DNA from: Hemibagrus wyckioides
Lineage: Eukaryota > Chordata > Actinopteri > Siluriformes > Bagridae
Direction of reading: 5' to 3'
Assembly (NCBI RefSeq): GCF_019097595.1
Contig: NC_080715.1
Coordinates: 1,407,073 to 1,471,072 of the forward strand
Length of the DNA stretch: 64,000 bases
The notes below the pieces were generated by a model that saw only the letters and a list, made by a program, of their open reading frames with translations, searched no databases and was not told the DNA's origin. Made by a program: the position numbers and the translations under genes. Each line of letters opens with the position of its first letter. Within the stretch, counting starts at the first letter, position 1. This document shows positions 32,432-43,775 of this stretch, piece by piece.

Positions 32432-32985
32432 CCCTGATCATCAATAACACTAGGCGCTGACCGGTGAAGTGAATAAGTCTGATGATCTCCTCATCATGGC
32501 ACCTGTTAGTGGGTGGGATATATTAGGCAGCAGGTGAACATTTTGTCCTCAAAGTTGATGTTAGAAGCAGGAAAAATGGACAAGTGTAAGGATTTGAGCT
32601 TTGAGTTTGACCAAAAGGACCAAATTGTGATGTCTAGACCACTGGATCAGAGCATCTCCAAAACTGCAGCTCTTGTGGGGTGTTCCTGGTCTGCAGTGGT
32701 CAGTATCTATAAAAAGTGGACCAGGGAAGGAACAGTGGTGGACCGGAGACAGGGTCATGGGCGGTCAAGGCTCATTGATGCACGTGGGGAGAGAAGGCTG
32801 GACCGTGTGATCCGATCCAACAGACGAGCTACTGTTGATCAAACTGCTGAAGAAGTTAATGCTGGTTCTGATAGAAAGGGGTCAGAATACACAGTGCAGG
32901 ACGGGTCAGCAAAAGGAGGACCAACACAATATTATAACAATATTATTGTTATTACATAACAATAATGTTATGGCTGGTCAGTGTA
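32432..32985 (+). mobile_element. non-autonomous Tc1-like element, inverted sister of 19210-19807
   Basis: The right end is GTTATGGCTGGTCAGTGTA, complementary to the terminal repeat of the other copy, with TA following. The left terminal repeat is degraded. The 148-codon frame from 32513 gives the same transposase N-terminus without the internal stop: [39 protein letters not shown], then [20 protein letters not shown]. No catalytic region exists. Confidence 0.75.
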
Positions 32986-33447
32986 TATTAATAATTTGGC
33001 TAATTATTTATATCAATAATCAGCTCCTTCAGCAGGACATGTAGCTCCACATAAACATGTTTAAAAGATTCATTAATGTCATGTAAAGAAGGAGCAGGTA
33101 ACAGGGAAGGAGTCTCCAGTGTCAGTGCTTTGACAGTGTTAATTGTCAGACAGAATTAATTTATTTTCCGAACATTTTACACCAGTTCACATTTCAGGGC
33201 AAGAAAATGTTTGAAATGCTGTCACGTCATCACACAGAGACAGACAGACAGAGAGATAGACAATTTCTGATGTAACACATGACATTACAGACACCCACAC
33301 ACACACACACAGCTCACGTTAACACACTCACATGATTTCAACTTCGCTCTGTAGCTACGGTTTAAAAGTTCACAATCAGCATCCTGTTCTGAGTCCGTCT
33401 ATTGGTTTGTTTGTCCAGGAGCCTGCAAATACACACACACACACACA

Positions 33448-33482
<35 letters not shown>

Positions 33483-35906
33483 ATCTGGCAGAAAATTCCA
33501 CACCCAGACCAGGATCTCCTAATAAATGTTCAACTGTACCCACCTTTCACAAACACATTTCAGGTGTGGAGTATTAAAAGTGGTGTGAAGTCTCTGCTCT
33601 GCTGCAGAGCCGATGTGTGTGTGTGTGTGTGAGTGTGTGTGTGGCTGGAGAGGACAGAAACGTGTGTGTGTGTGTGTGTGTGTGGACTCCTCAGGAGACA
33701 CGGTGAGTCACTTTCAGTCTTCTGTAAGTGGAAAACAGACAATGGATTATCTGACAGGTTTCTGGGGTTAATCCGCTGGATGGATGTGATTTAGGATCTA
33801 ATATATGAAGATCTTGTGAAGAACAGATCATCGTGAGTTGTTGTGTTGGAAATGACATGCTAGGAACATGCTAATGTGGCGCTCGAGTCCTTGTCTAGCT
33901 TTCGAGGCTTGTTTTAAGTTGCCTGCGATCGCTTTAAAAGACTCAGGCAGCTAAAGCAAGTCTGGAACGCCGCAGACACCACAACTGAGCCTGAGAGAGA
34001 GACAGGAAACAGGAAGTCTATATATGGTCTGAACTCTTCACTATGTTTATGAAAAGCTGAAGAGTGACATTAAGATTCTAGCTAGACATTAAGTCTTGTT
34101 TTATTTCCTTATTCTTTTCCTTATGGGTAAAAGTTCTAGTGAACAGTAATGTTATCTATCAATCAAGCTGAGTGGGCGGGATCAAGTCTGATAAAGTGTG
34201 TAATAAAAAAAAAATTAAAAATCTCCATGTTTTATTCCTCTTATAGCACAACATTTTTCTATCTTAATCATATCATGTGTTTTTGATCCATTTATAGTAA
34301 CATTTAATATCTGTGAAGCGAATTAGATCCTGGTGACACTTATGTAAACATTTTTATTCCTTCACCAGGCTCTTCATTCTCTCTCTTCATGTTTATAAAT
34401 TTATTACAAAATAAATAAATAAATTTTTACTGACGACCGTTAGATAAAAATGTGAGAAAGCATAAAAGAATCATGAATCATTCTCAAATGATTCAGTGTC
34501 CGTTTCTGGACTTTACTGGACAACATTTCTTCCACTTCACTTATGGGCAAAATAGCCATATGTCTATGTTATTGTTTACAATGCATTTATTTTCACTTTT
34601 TTACTCATTTACTCGTCAAACATTTTTCCACATCATTTGTTTTTCACTTAAAAACAATTCCTTTATACCCACACAATTCATTTATTATAATTATTATTTA
34701 AAGTCATTTATTATTTGCAGTTGATGTTAAACCTGATTTGTGAGTCAGTGAATCATTTCAAGGATGTCAGATTGGCTCATGTGTTCAGTGAGCCATTATT
34801 CCTGTTTGTGTTTGTTTTGTATTTTATATGGAGAATCGTTCAACAAAAATTCCTTGTACACTTTTATTTGTGTTCAAAAAAAGTACAAAAAAGTCTGTTA
34901 TATGAATATTAACATTAAATATGAGCACTGCCGAATTTTCCACACTCCTTTAGTCTGCTTTAAAATCACTGGATTTTGCGTCCTGTGAGATCAGTGTGTT
35001 TGATCAGAATGAACAAATAAATGAATCGCTATGAATCATTTAGACAAATGACTCGAGTCACTTTCAGCTCTAGAATCCAGGAGGAGACGTGATGTACTGA
35101 ACTCGGTCTGAAGTTCCAAAATTACCCTTACAAAATGACAAATAATATAAATGTTTAAGTGTAAATGATAAATATTAATGCATGAATTACTTTTATATAT
35201 TAGATATGAAATAATAAAAATATTAGCACATTTATTTGAGTATGAAATTGGAGCCATGTTGAGTATGTTAGTGATTGTGCAGGTCTGAATAAAGATTCAG
35301 TATCTCTTCACTCTGCTGGAGCTTTTATATGATTTTATTTTATTATCAAATAAGACACACAAATCATATTCATCAATAAAATGAAGAAAGTGGAGTGAAG
35401 TGGAAATGTCTGACCCTTCGCAGAAGTGGAGAGGTCACTGGTGTTCAGTATGTACTGTTGGTTATTGGTTGTTAGTCTATTACAACACGCTTCAATCATA
35501 AACAAACAAACCGATCATACATCAAGTTATTAACAAATATAAATATTTATAATAAATCTACAACTTACAAATGTACCACTTACAATACACAAATCTGACA
35601 TTATTTATTTACTTGTGAAGATGAAGAGATGAGGAGCAGCTGATCGAACAGTCCTGTATTTCCTTCACAAGGTGGCGCTGTTAACACTTTACTGATCCAA
35701 CATGACCACAATGAACAAACACTCTCAGTAAATAACAAAAGAAAAAGAAAACACTATTGTCTACTATTTGTATATGACTCACGTGCGAGAAATAATTAAA
35801 GATAAATGTGTAAATGTACTCAGACAGATGTTTTGTCTTCATGTCATTTTATTGAATTCATTGTGAAGGGTCTGTAAATGAACAGGAGTTTAAACTCACC
35901 TCTATT

Positions 35907-35917
<11 letters not shown>
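32986..35917. other. intergenic, no gene recognised
   Basis: Contains CA runs at about 33290-33310 and 33430-33478, GT runs at about 33616-33642 and 33663-33682, and long AT-rich unique sequence. All frames are short and lack motifs. Conserved FEV enhancers may lie here, but none can be identified by eye. Confidence 0.5.
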
Positions 35918-35996
<79 letters not shown>

Positions 35997-36019
35997 AGAC
36001 ACTCACACACACAGACACT

Positions 36020-36052
<33 letters not shown>

Positions 36053-36072
36053 TCACACACAGACACTCACAC
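35918..36072. repeat. (CA)n with CAGACACTCA interruptions
   Basis: About 155 bases of CA repeats broken at regular points by AGACACTCACAC. The His-Thr frames here are artefacts. Confidence 0.95.
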
Positions 36073-36175
36073 CATCATCCGGCTTTACTAAAACCTGATT
36101 TGTTTGAATATTGAGGAATTATTTATTTATCCTGTGCACGTGTTTTATATTTTATCAACAGCTCAGAAGAATACA

Positions 36176-36473
36176 TCATATGATATAATATAATATAATA
36201 TAATATAATATAATATATGATATGATATGATATGATATGATATGATATGATATGATATGATATGATATGATATGATATGATATGATATATGATATGATAT
36301 GATATGATATGATATGATATGATATATAATATAATATGATATGATATAATATAATATAGTATAATATAATATAATATAATATATAATATAATATAATATA
36401 ATATAATATGATATAATATGATATAATATAATATAATATAATATAATATAATATAATATAATATAATATAATA
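36176..36473. repeat. pentanucleotide array, TATGA core flanked by TATAA
   Basis: About 60 copies of a 5-base unit. Left and right blocks are ATAAT/TATAA; the middle (about 36216-36325) is TATGA, with return switches near 36330-36350 and 36408-36422. It lies about 660 bases before the FEV ATG. Tyr-Ile-Ile-Leu frames on the minus strand are artefacts. Confidence 0.97.
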
Positions 36474-36685
36474 CATGTGTGATTATATAGTCCGTGTCTA
36501 TATGGACATAAAGTGGTCCGGCTTTTACATTTATGACCCCATGTTGCGTGCACGTGCCAGATGTCTGGTCCTTCTGAAATGTTCCTGTTTGCAGAGACGC
36601 AGTGAAGCGCGTGCTTTAAAAATAGAGAAAATACAGCGCGAGCGCTTTTCCCCTGCTGTTTACTGAGAGTTAAAGCAGCGTAAAG

Positions 36686-36690
<5 letters not shown>

Positions 36691-36730
<40 letters not shown>
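36691..36730. repeat. (GA)n in the FEV 5' region
   Basis: About 20 GA units followed by CGCGCGC. It lies 400 bases upstream of the FEV start. Confidence 0.95.
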
Positions 36731-36734
<4 letters not shown>

Positions 36735-36820
36735 CGCTGAGATTTATCATTCACCGCATGTCAAACACTCCACTTCTCCATAGAAACCCCGCATGTGCAG
36801 GCAGGAACTTTATTAAAGGC

Positions 36821-37062
36821 AGATAGCGGGATGATAAGCGGCGCTGGCTCGCTATCCGTTCCTCTTTTCCTCCTTTTTCTCTTTTTTATGATGCTGATTG
36901 CTGGTAGAAAAGATGACAGAGGTAAATTGCTCTTTTAATTAAAGCAATGCTGCAGAGGAAATTGTCCTCGGTGAATAGTGGTGCTCAGAGATGGAGCTCG
37001 AGACAGTTGCCTAGAAACTTCAATCTGCCTCGCATTTATTCCAGATCACAGTTTTGAGATAA
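36821..37062 (+). promoter_or_regulatory. three GATA motifs upstream of FEV
   Basis: AGATAG at 36821-36826, TGATAA at 36832-36837 and AGATAA at 37057-37062 all fit WGATAR; the first two are five bases apart. GATA2 and GATA3 are known upstream regulators of FEV in serotonergic precursors, and GATA sites upstream of FEV are reported in mammals. No TATA box was found. Short GATA words are common, so function is inferred. Confidence 0.45.
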
Positions 37063-37096
37063 AGTTTAATAAAAAATCTTCTCACCCCCTCACTCA

Positions 37097-37130
<34 letters not shown>

Positions 37131-37131
<1 letters not shown>

Positions 37132-37791
37132 TGAAAGCCTGCTCCCCTTCAGCAGCGCACAGACCTGCAGGACAGAACCTGGTGTTTAACATGTATCTCT
37201 CAGGTACTGCGCCTTTTTGTGTGAAATCAGACGTTTTTTTATTTAAAGTGAGGATGTGAGTGTCACTGAGGAGGTGTGCATGGTGCTGATGGTGGTGATG
37301 GTGGTGGTGGTGGTGGTGGTGGTGGTGGTGGTGCTGATGCTGCGTGCTGGAGATCCGGCTCCTCTTTTGTCGGATGTCGGAAATCCTTTTTCCTGAACGC
37401 GCTTCCTGACTTCAGCAGAAAAAGTCCAGAGCGCAAAAAAATCCCACCAGAAGCGCGAGCTTTCAGATTTCTAATTTCTCTTCAGCATTTTAATGCCTCT
37501 GTTCAGCTGTCTAAAAATAATGAGATTAAAAAAACGATTTCTTTCTTCATTTATTGTATTTTTATGGGATTGTTTTTCCCCTCTCTTTAAATATCCAACT
37601 CTTTCCGTTTTAACTATATTTCCATTGTTTTATTTAACTATTAATCTACAATACAGCAAATGTACAAAACTGTATTCTTTAATTACATATTTTTATATTT
37701 ATTCATTTTTTAAGATCCGACAGAAAATTTACTGAAGGAAAGTAAAAGTTCGTCTTGGAGTCCCATCAATGCAGGAGTACAGAAAGGTAAG

Positions 37792-37851
<60 letters not shown>

Positions 37852-39190
37852 TCATTTATTTCTATATTTAGACATTTATGTCGACATTTATTTTCAGAAT
37901 TTGTTTTTAAATTTCCTAAATATAAAATTAAGATATAAACCTTTACATTTCTGTTCTGTTCAAGAATCCTCTCTCTTGGGTTTAATTATATTCACAGATA
38001 AAAACCCCAACAACTTTTATTTATTTATTTCACATCCAACTTTCAACATTCTTTTTTTCTTTTTTAATTTCTTAAAAGCAAAAATCATCTCCACATATTA
38101 AACTAACTAATGTTTTGCATCTATATTTCTACATTAGGGGATTAATACTGAGTAAAGAAAAAGATCCGATTTATGTTTTTATTATACTGTTAATTATTAT
38201 TATTGATTTTTTTTTTGCTACACTGTTAAATTAACGCTAATAAAATTATTTATCCTGGTCTTTAATTAAACAGGCGACAAATTCAGCTTCTTTATTTTTT
38301 TCTGTAGCTGCACGATTTAAGAAACACATTTTATCGCCGTTTCTCGTGTTAAAATGAAATCGCAAATTGTAATTTTAAATATTTCATTCAATTCAAGAAT
38401 ATCAATTTAAATATATATTTTTATTATTATTTTATTTGATCCGTAATTGGAATAAATTGTTAATAAAGCGCGCGCGCTTCCTGAAAATCAAACAAGCATG
38501 GTAATAACATTAGATTAACATTAAACTGACATTAATATATCTGTGATAATAAATAAAAATACTGAAGTGTGTTTTCTGGAAGAAGATTCAGAATAAATTT
38601 TTATTAATACAAACTTTTTTTCACGACTTCTCTAGCAATAAAGAACTGGAATATAAATGATCAGTATCTGTGTTTCAGTCAGAGAATCTCGTAAAATATA
38701 TTTATATCTCATAAAATATTTAATAAAATACACGACTTCCGGTGATGAAAATATGGCTTCGTATTATTCATGTTTTTTTTAAGCAGATTTAAAGCATTGT
38801 GAATGAATCCTCTGTTTAAAATCTCCGACAGTTCAAGAGCTGAGATTATACAAAATAAAATCCAAATAAATCCCGCAATTTTTAAAAACAATACTCCAGT
38901 AAATGTCTCTTCCGGTCTGTGACGGGTTTCAGAAATATAGATGAAGTTAAATCCACCTCTGAGACCCTACACAGAGAAAAAAGCTTTAAAAACATTGAGA
39001 CACATTCATTATCATTGTTATTAGCGATCATCATTTTACCTGAAATAGAAAATCTAGAATCTAATACAAATAATCTAAAATCCCGAATAATGAAAGTGAA
39101 GGAGGGATAATGCACTCATTTATTTTAAAACACACTGATTTCAGCTTTTTCTCCTTTTGTAATGAGTTTATTAATCACCTGTCGGTATGA

Positions 39191-39244
<54 letters not shown>

Positions 39245-41330
39245 ATATTTCGCGGTCATTGTAGATGTTTGTTTGTTTATGTTATAGAGTTTTATGAATA
39301 TAAAATACTGAACTGTTGTGTATTTGAAGAAAACATTAAGTCACTAACTAACTAATCAATCAGAGAAAACACATCGCACTCACGAGCTCACAATCTCACT
39401 ACGGACTAAATAAAGCTGGAAATGTACATTCTATTCAACACTCGATTTTTATATTATTAACAATTTATATTAAAAAACTGAGCAGCGACAAACGAGCCCA
39501 CAAATATATTCTTAAATTTTACTTCTCCGTTTAAACTCTAGACATTTTTTCACACTGATAAATATTCCAGTCTGTTATAGTGTCCGAGTCCGTGATAAAA
39601 TTCGGAAATGAAGGAACATGATAAAATGAATGCATAAATAAATATATAAAAATAACACTGATAACGAGTGATTATTAATATTTCTTTCTTTCTTTTATTT
39701 ATTAAAATATCCCCTCGGTTTGCTGTTCCGTTGATCACTTCCTTTATTCTTCTCTTTTAGTCTTCATATCATTTCAGAGTAAAATAAAAGGTTATTTCGG
39801 CTTTAGTAAATGAGGACAGAAATAAAATCCGCATTGTTCAGGTCTTAATGTGAAACAATATTAATGTTTTAGCGTGAGAAAAAAATACTTTAATTTGAAA
39901 GGTTTAAATGAAAATAAATCATTTATATTCGATCTACTTTACAGCTCTAATGCTCTAATGAGATTAGAATTCCGCTTAAAGAACAGAAATAAAATAATTA
40001 ACATTTTAGTAATAAACCCCCTGTTAGGAATGATGTTTAAATCACTGGATTAAAAAAAAAGATGTGCAGTTTCTAAAAAAAAACAAACACAAAATTCAAT
40101 ATTATTTCATCCAGGATAAAGGAAAACAATGATCTTTGGGTTGTGATTTCTTTGTTGTATTTTGAGAAGGAATTACTAGCTATTTATTATTATTATTATT
40201 ATTATCCAAAAACACAGTTGATTTTTCCTACAATCATGGCATTAAGGATGAACACAAAGCTCCAGCACTTCCTCCCCAACTGCTGTGCTCTTGAGCACTT
40301 ACCCAGTTACCCAAATACCCCGGTACCCCAGTCTGCCCTGGACGAAGATAAACCCCACCTCCACCAAAGAGCTTACAGTGTGTCATGTATTCAAGTCCCA
40401 ATGCAAAAGGATTTCTGTAGAATTTCTGACTCAATATAATAAAAACAGTTTGGATTTGGTCTGGGAATCGAGCTGGACTTTACATCTTTGTTTCTAAAAA
40501 AAAGCTTCATTTATTTAGCTAATGACAACATTAAAAAAAAACAAACAAACAAAAACCCCACACACCTCACTCACCACCTGAACTTCTCCTCAGCCGAGTG
40601 TAACTGACCTCCAGGTGACCGAGTTCACCCGATCACTGTATAAACATTAGTCTCCACTGACTCTGTGTAAAGTCTTACCTACTTTACTCTGTATCTCTGC
40701 TCTGTTTATCGTGTTTTAGACATTCTGGGATTGGGATTATTTAAAAAAAAAAATAGTAACAAACACTGCTGTTCTGCAGGAAGTGGTCAGATCCAGCTGT
40801 GGCAGTTTCTCCTGGAGCTCCTGTCGGATAGCTCCAACGTGTCGTGTATAGCATGGGAGGGAGCGAGCGGTGAGTTTAAGCTGACCGACCCAGACGAGGT
40901 GGCCCGACGCTGGGGGGCGCGTAAGAGCAAACCCAACATGAACTACGACAAGCTGAGCCGCGCTCTGCGCTACTACTATGACAAGAACATCATGAGCAAA
41001 GTTCACGGCAAGCGCTACGCCTACAGGTTCGACTTCCGGGGTCTGGCGCAGGCCTGCCAGCCAACTTCCTCTTCCGCTTCCTCCTCCTCTTCCTCCGAGG
41101 CCCTTTACACACTCCACACCAACTTCACCTCCATTCCATTCTCAGGAATCTCCAAGCTGAACCTGGTGGCTCCCGGCGTCGGTCCTCACGGCTTTCCGTA
41201 CTGGACCGGATCCGGACCCACACTGTACCCGGGTCATGGCCTGCAGCCGCCTACGCATTTCAGTGCGGCGCACATCAGCTGCGTGAACAACATCAACCAC
41301 CTCAACAACATAAACAATCACTATAACTGA
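37131..41330 (+). CDS. fev: FEV (Pet-1) ETS-domain transcription factor, three coding exons
   Basis: Nuclear DNA-binding regulator needed for serotonergic neuron identity, including control of tryptophan hydroxylase and the serotonin transporter. Coding exons are 37131-37203, 37715-37786 and 40780-41330. All junctions are GT/AG and phase 1, giving 231 residues, close to the roughly 238 of the human protein. Exon 1 ends in NMYLS; exon 2 encodes [20 protein letters not shown] then GVQK, the FEV-specific N-terminal segment. Exon 3 opens with [15 protein letters not shown], the start of the ETS domain (about residues 53-135), which holds the recognition helix [12 protein letters not shown] with its two Arg residues. 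The tail keeps [16 protein letters not shown] Ser-rich run (about residues 141-152) sits where mammals have an Ala-rich tract. Residue 95 is Ala (GCG, 40917) where the ETS consensus RWGERKSKP has Glu. A more upstream in-frame ATG at 36978 would add a CA-repeat peptide and is unlikely to be used. Confidence 0.95.
37284..37335. repeat. (GGT)n in FEV intron 1
   Basis: A GGT/GCT/GAT trinucleotide run within the 511-base first intron. It would read as poly-Gly if intron 1 were retained. Confidence 0.9.
37792..37850. repeat. (ATT)n just inside FEV intron 2
   Basis: About 20 ATT units beginning five bases after the exon 2 donor (GTAAGATT). Intron 2 (2993 bases) also has (ATT)n at 39188-39242 and short runs near 40186-40204. 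The rest of the intron is AT-rich and holds no recognised element. Confidence 0.95.
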
Positions 41331-42041
41331 GTGGGCAGAGCCATGTGGGTGTCGGAATTTTCCAGAAAAGGCTGGTCAAGGTGACTGGATTTGTAGCTAA
41401 TCTTAAAAAACTCTCCATGTCGCTGATCTTCTCCGAGTACAATAACAAATCCGCTCACTTTGACTCGCGGTACCTCTGTGCTAACAGATTTCTAACCCGG
41501 GCCTCTGTAAACAGAGTTAGCATAAACTCTGAATATCGGCTAACTGCAAATCCAACCACAGAGTCACAGACTTTGTGAACAATTAGCTGTTATAAGTTGC
41601 GGGATCATTATTTAGCAGAGTAATTAGTATTAAATCTGTAAATAATTTGCAGGATGTGTCGTAGCCTAGTGTGGCAATGATGCCATTTTGGATATAGCAA
41701 CAAGCTAGTGAGCTAAACAATGTAAACAACAACACAAGTGCTGGCTAGCTCAGCTGGAATGTAATTATAAAAGCCTGATGCACATGTGTGTGAACAATAT
41801 TAACCAGAAAACATTCATAAAAAAAACAAAACAAAACAACAATCTGTCTTTATTAGCAACTTTTATCGCTAAGCATTTTTAGACAGTTGCATGCTAATGA
41901 ATGTAGCCTGGTCACAAACAATAAAGATGTTGCTATAGTAAGATTTCCAGGTTTTTTTGTAGCATGTTGCACTGATATTAGGATGAGGGGCCTGGCTGTT
42001 GAATCAGGATGAATTAAATCTGGAACAAATGAAGAACTGTA

Positions 42042-42047
42042 AATAAA
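42042..42047 (+). terminator. FEV polyadenylation signal candidate
   Basis: AATAAA 712 bases after the stop. Another AATAAA at 41920-41925 is 590 bases after it. Either could serve, and no downstream GU-rich element distinguishes them clearly. Confidence 0.4.
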
Positions 42048-42190
42048 TGAAGCTCTAAAGCTGATGTTCTGCTGCTGCTTCTCACTGAATTCTTCAACGC
42101 TAAGAACGGGTTTTCTTACATTTACGCTAACATGAATTAAAGTTCATCAGTTTGATACACAACATGTGCAGAATTTTTTCCTGATTATCA

Positions 42191-42191
42191 A

Positions 42192-42234
<43 letters not shown>
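42191..42234. repeat. (AAT)n microsatellite
   Basis: About 14 AAT units between the FEV 3' flank and the long-inverted-repeat element. Confidence 0.95.
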
Positions 42235-42235
<1 letters not shown>

Positions 42236-42361
42236 GGCAGTGGAGCTGTTCAGTTGAAAGGTTATAAAGAGTTTTACAGCAGACTGGGATTCACTAACGT
42301 ACTAATAATCATGACTTAGAGTGGTCTTTATAGCTTATAAACACTCTTCAAGCTGATCCAT

Positions 42362-43768
42362 ATGGTGGCTGAGAAGTGTTATAACGCAATATCAAATCAG
42401 AAAACACAAGGACGAACCAGACAAAGCGGAAAAGGTAGGTATAGTTTGTGAATGGAATTCTTTCCTCTGATTGGACAAGACATCTGTCACTCAGGATCTA
42501 CAGGAAATAGGAAATCTAACTTTATTATTAACTATCAAATACTTAGCCAAAATAACGGAGATCTCAGTCAGCAGATGAGAAGAAGCAGGTTTCTTTATTC
42601 AGACATGCAGTCAATCACATGCATTTCTGAAGAGAGCAGCTGGTCTGAAAACCCCCGAGAAATTCCCCTCTACTTATACCCCAGGCGCCCCATGGCGCCT
42701 ACTTGTCTCTAATTTGAATATTTTACATTTTATATTTTACATACGGGTCGTTTCGACCGCACACACTGCTCCCCACAGATCATCTTGGCCTCACTTGCTG
42801 CCTTCCACAACCATGTTTAAATACCCTGATCTCTTCTTCTATGTTATTTTGACATTTCCTTATCTGCTTGATCCAAGTTAGATGCGCTGCTATGTTTAAG
42901 TAAGCCTTGCAATTATGCTGTCTCATATCCTCCCCGCTTCATCGCTGGCGTTCCAATGCTGTTGTGACCATAGACTAGATCACACTGCCCTAACAGCCCA
43001 CCACTGTCATATCACAGTAACCTGGCTCCACACCCACTGTTTTCCCCTTGCCTTAGTGCATATCTTGGGCCCTGAGCCTTTAAGGGTTTCATTGCCTTTT
43101 CTTGGTGCCTGCAAAGCATTATTTATGATTACATAATCACACGATATGCACCTCACTCAGCTGTAACTTCTAATGTTTTCTCTTTTTTCTATGTCCAGTC
43201 TCAGTGTGGTTATTATACTAGCACGCTGGTTCTGCATGATTATTATAAAGGTTATACTTGATTGTTATAGACTTGTATTAATCAAAGCTAGCTATTCAAT
43301 AGCTAAATAATTCTGATAGATAGATACTACTTTTAGGCAGAATATTGCTAAATTAAAGCTAAGTATATTACTTTTAGACCAATTCTAAGCTAGGTATATA
43401 ATTTCTCTCCGACAGAAGGACGTTCATATGGTCAGTGTGATGTTGGATATACTGATAGTGTATCATGGAGTAAAGATTAGTTTGCGATTTCTAAAAACAC
43501 ACCAGGAATGTTCCGGAAGACCAAACTATTCCAGATTAAAGGATGTAAGGAGCGCTATAAGAGCAGAGCTGTGTTCATACACACACCAATCCACTTTCTA
43601 CTGCTGCAGATACTGCTGGACTTCCTGTAGATCCTGAGTGACCCATGTCTCGTCCAATCAGAGGGAAGAATTGCGTTTGCATTCACTATACCTACCTTTT
43701 CCACTCTGTCTGAATCGTCCTTATGTTTCCGGATTTGTTTTTGTGTTTCAGACTTCTCGGCCACCGCA
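42362..43768. mobile_element. 1.4-kb DNA element with about 146-bp terminal inverted repeats
   Basis: The left arm (42362-42506) and right arm (43622-43768) are diverged inverted copies. Shared pieces, in left-arm orientation, include GGTGGCTGAGAAGT (right arm GGTGGCCGAGAAGT), AAAACACAAGGACGAACCAG (counterpart ATAAGGACGATTCAGACAGA), GGAAAAGGTAGGTATAGT in both, CCTCTGATTGGACAAGACAT and CACTCAGGATCTACAGGAA. GATCCAT occurs on both sides (42355-42361 and 43769-43775) as a candidate target duplication. The 1.1-kb interior has no transposase-like frame, so the element is non-autonomous. The 7- or 8-base duplication and long arms do not settle the superfamily. Confidence 0.75.
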
Positions 43769-43775
43769 GATCCAT

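Noticed and set aside
33332..33742. Small CA/GT-rich frames near 33.4-33.7 kb as peptides
   Set aside because: They are His-Thr or Val-Cys repeat readings of microsatellites in both strands.
36123..36754. 192-codon minus-strand frame over the pentamer array
   Set aside because: Most of it is the TATAA/TATGA repeat read as Tyr-Ile-Leu plus the GA repeat read as Leu-Ser. No domain was seen.
36978..37130. FEV start at the upstream in-frame ATG (36978)
   Set aside because: It would add 51 residues including a CA-repeat-encoded stretch unlike the FEV N-terminus. The ATG at 37131 gives a normal length.
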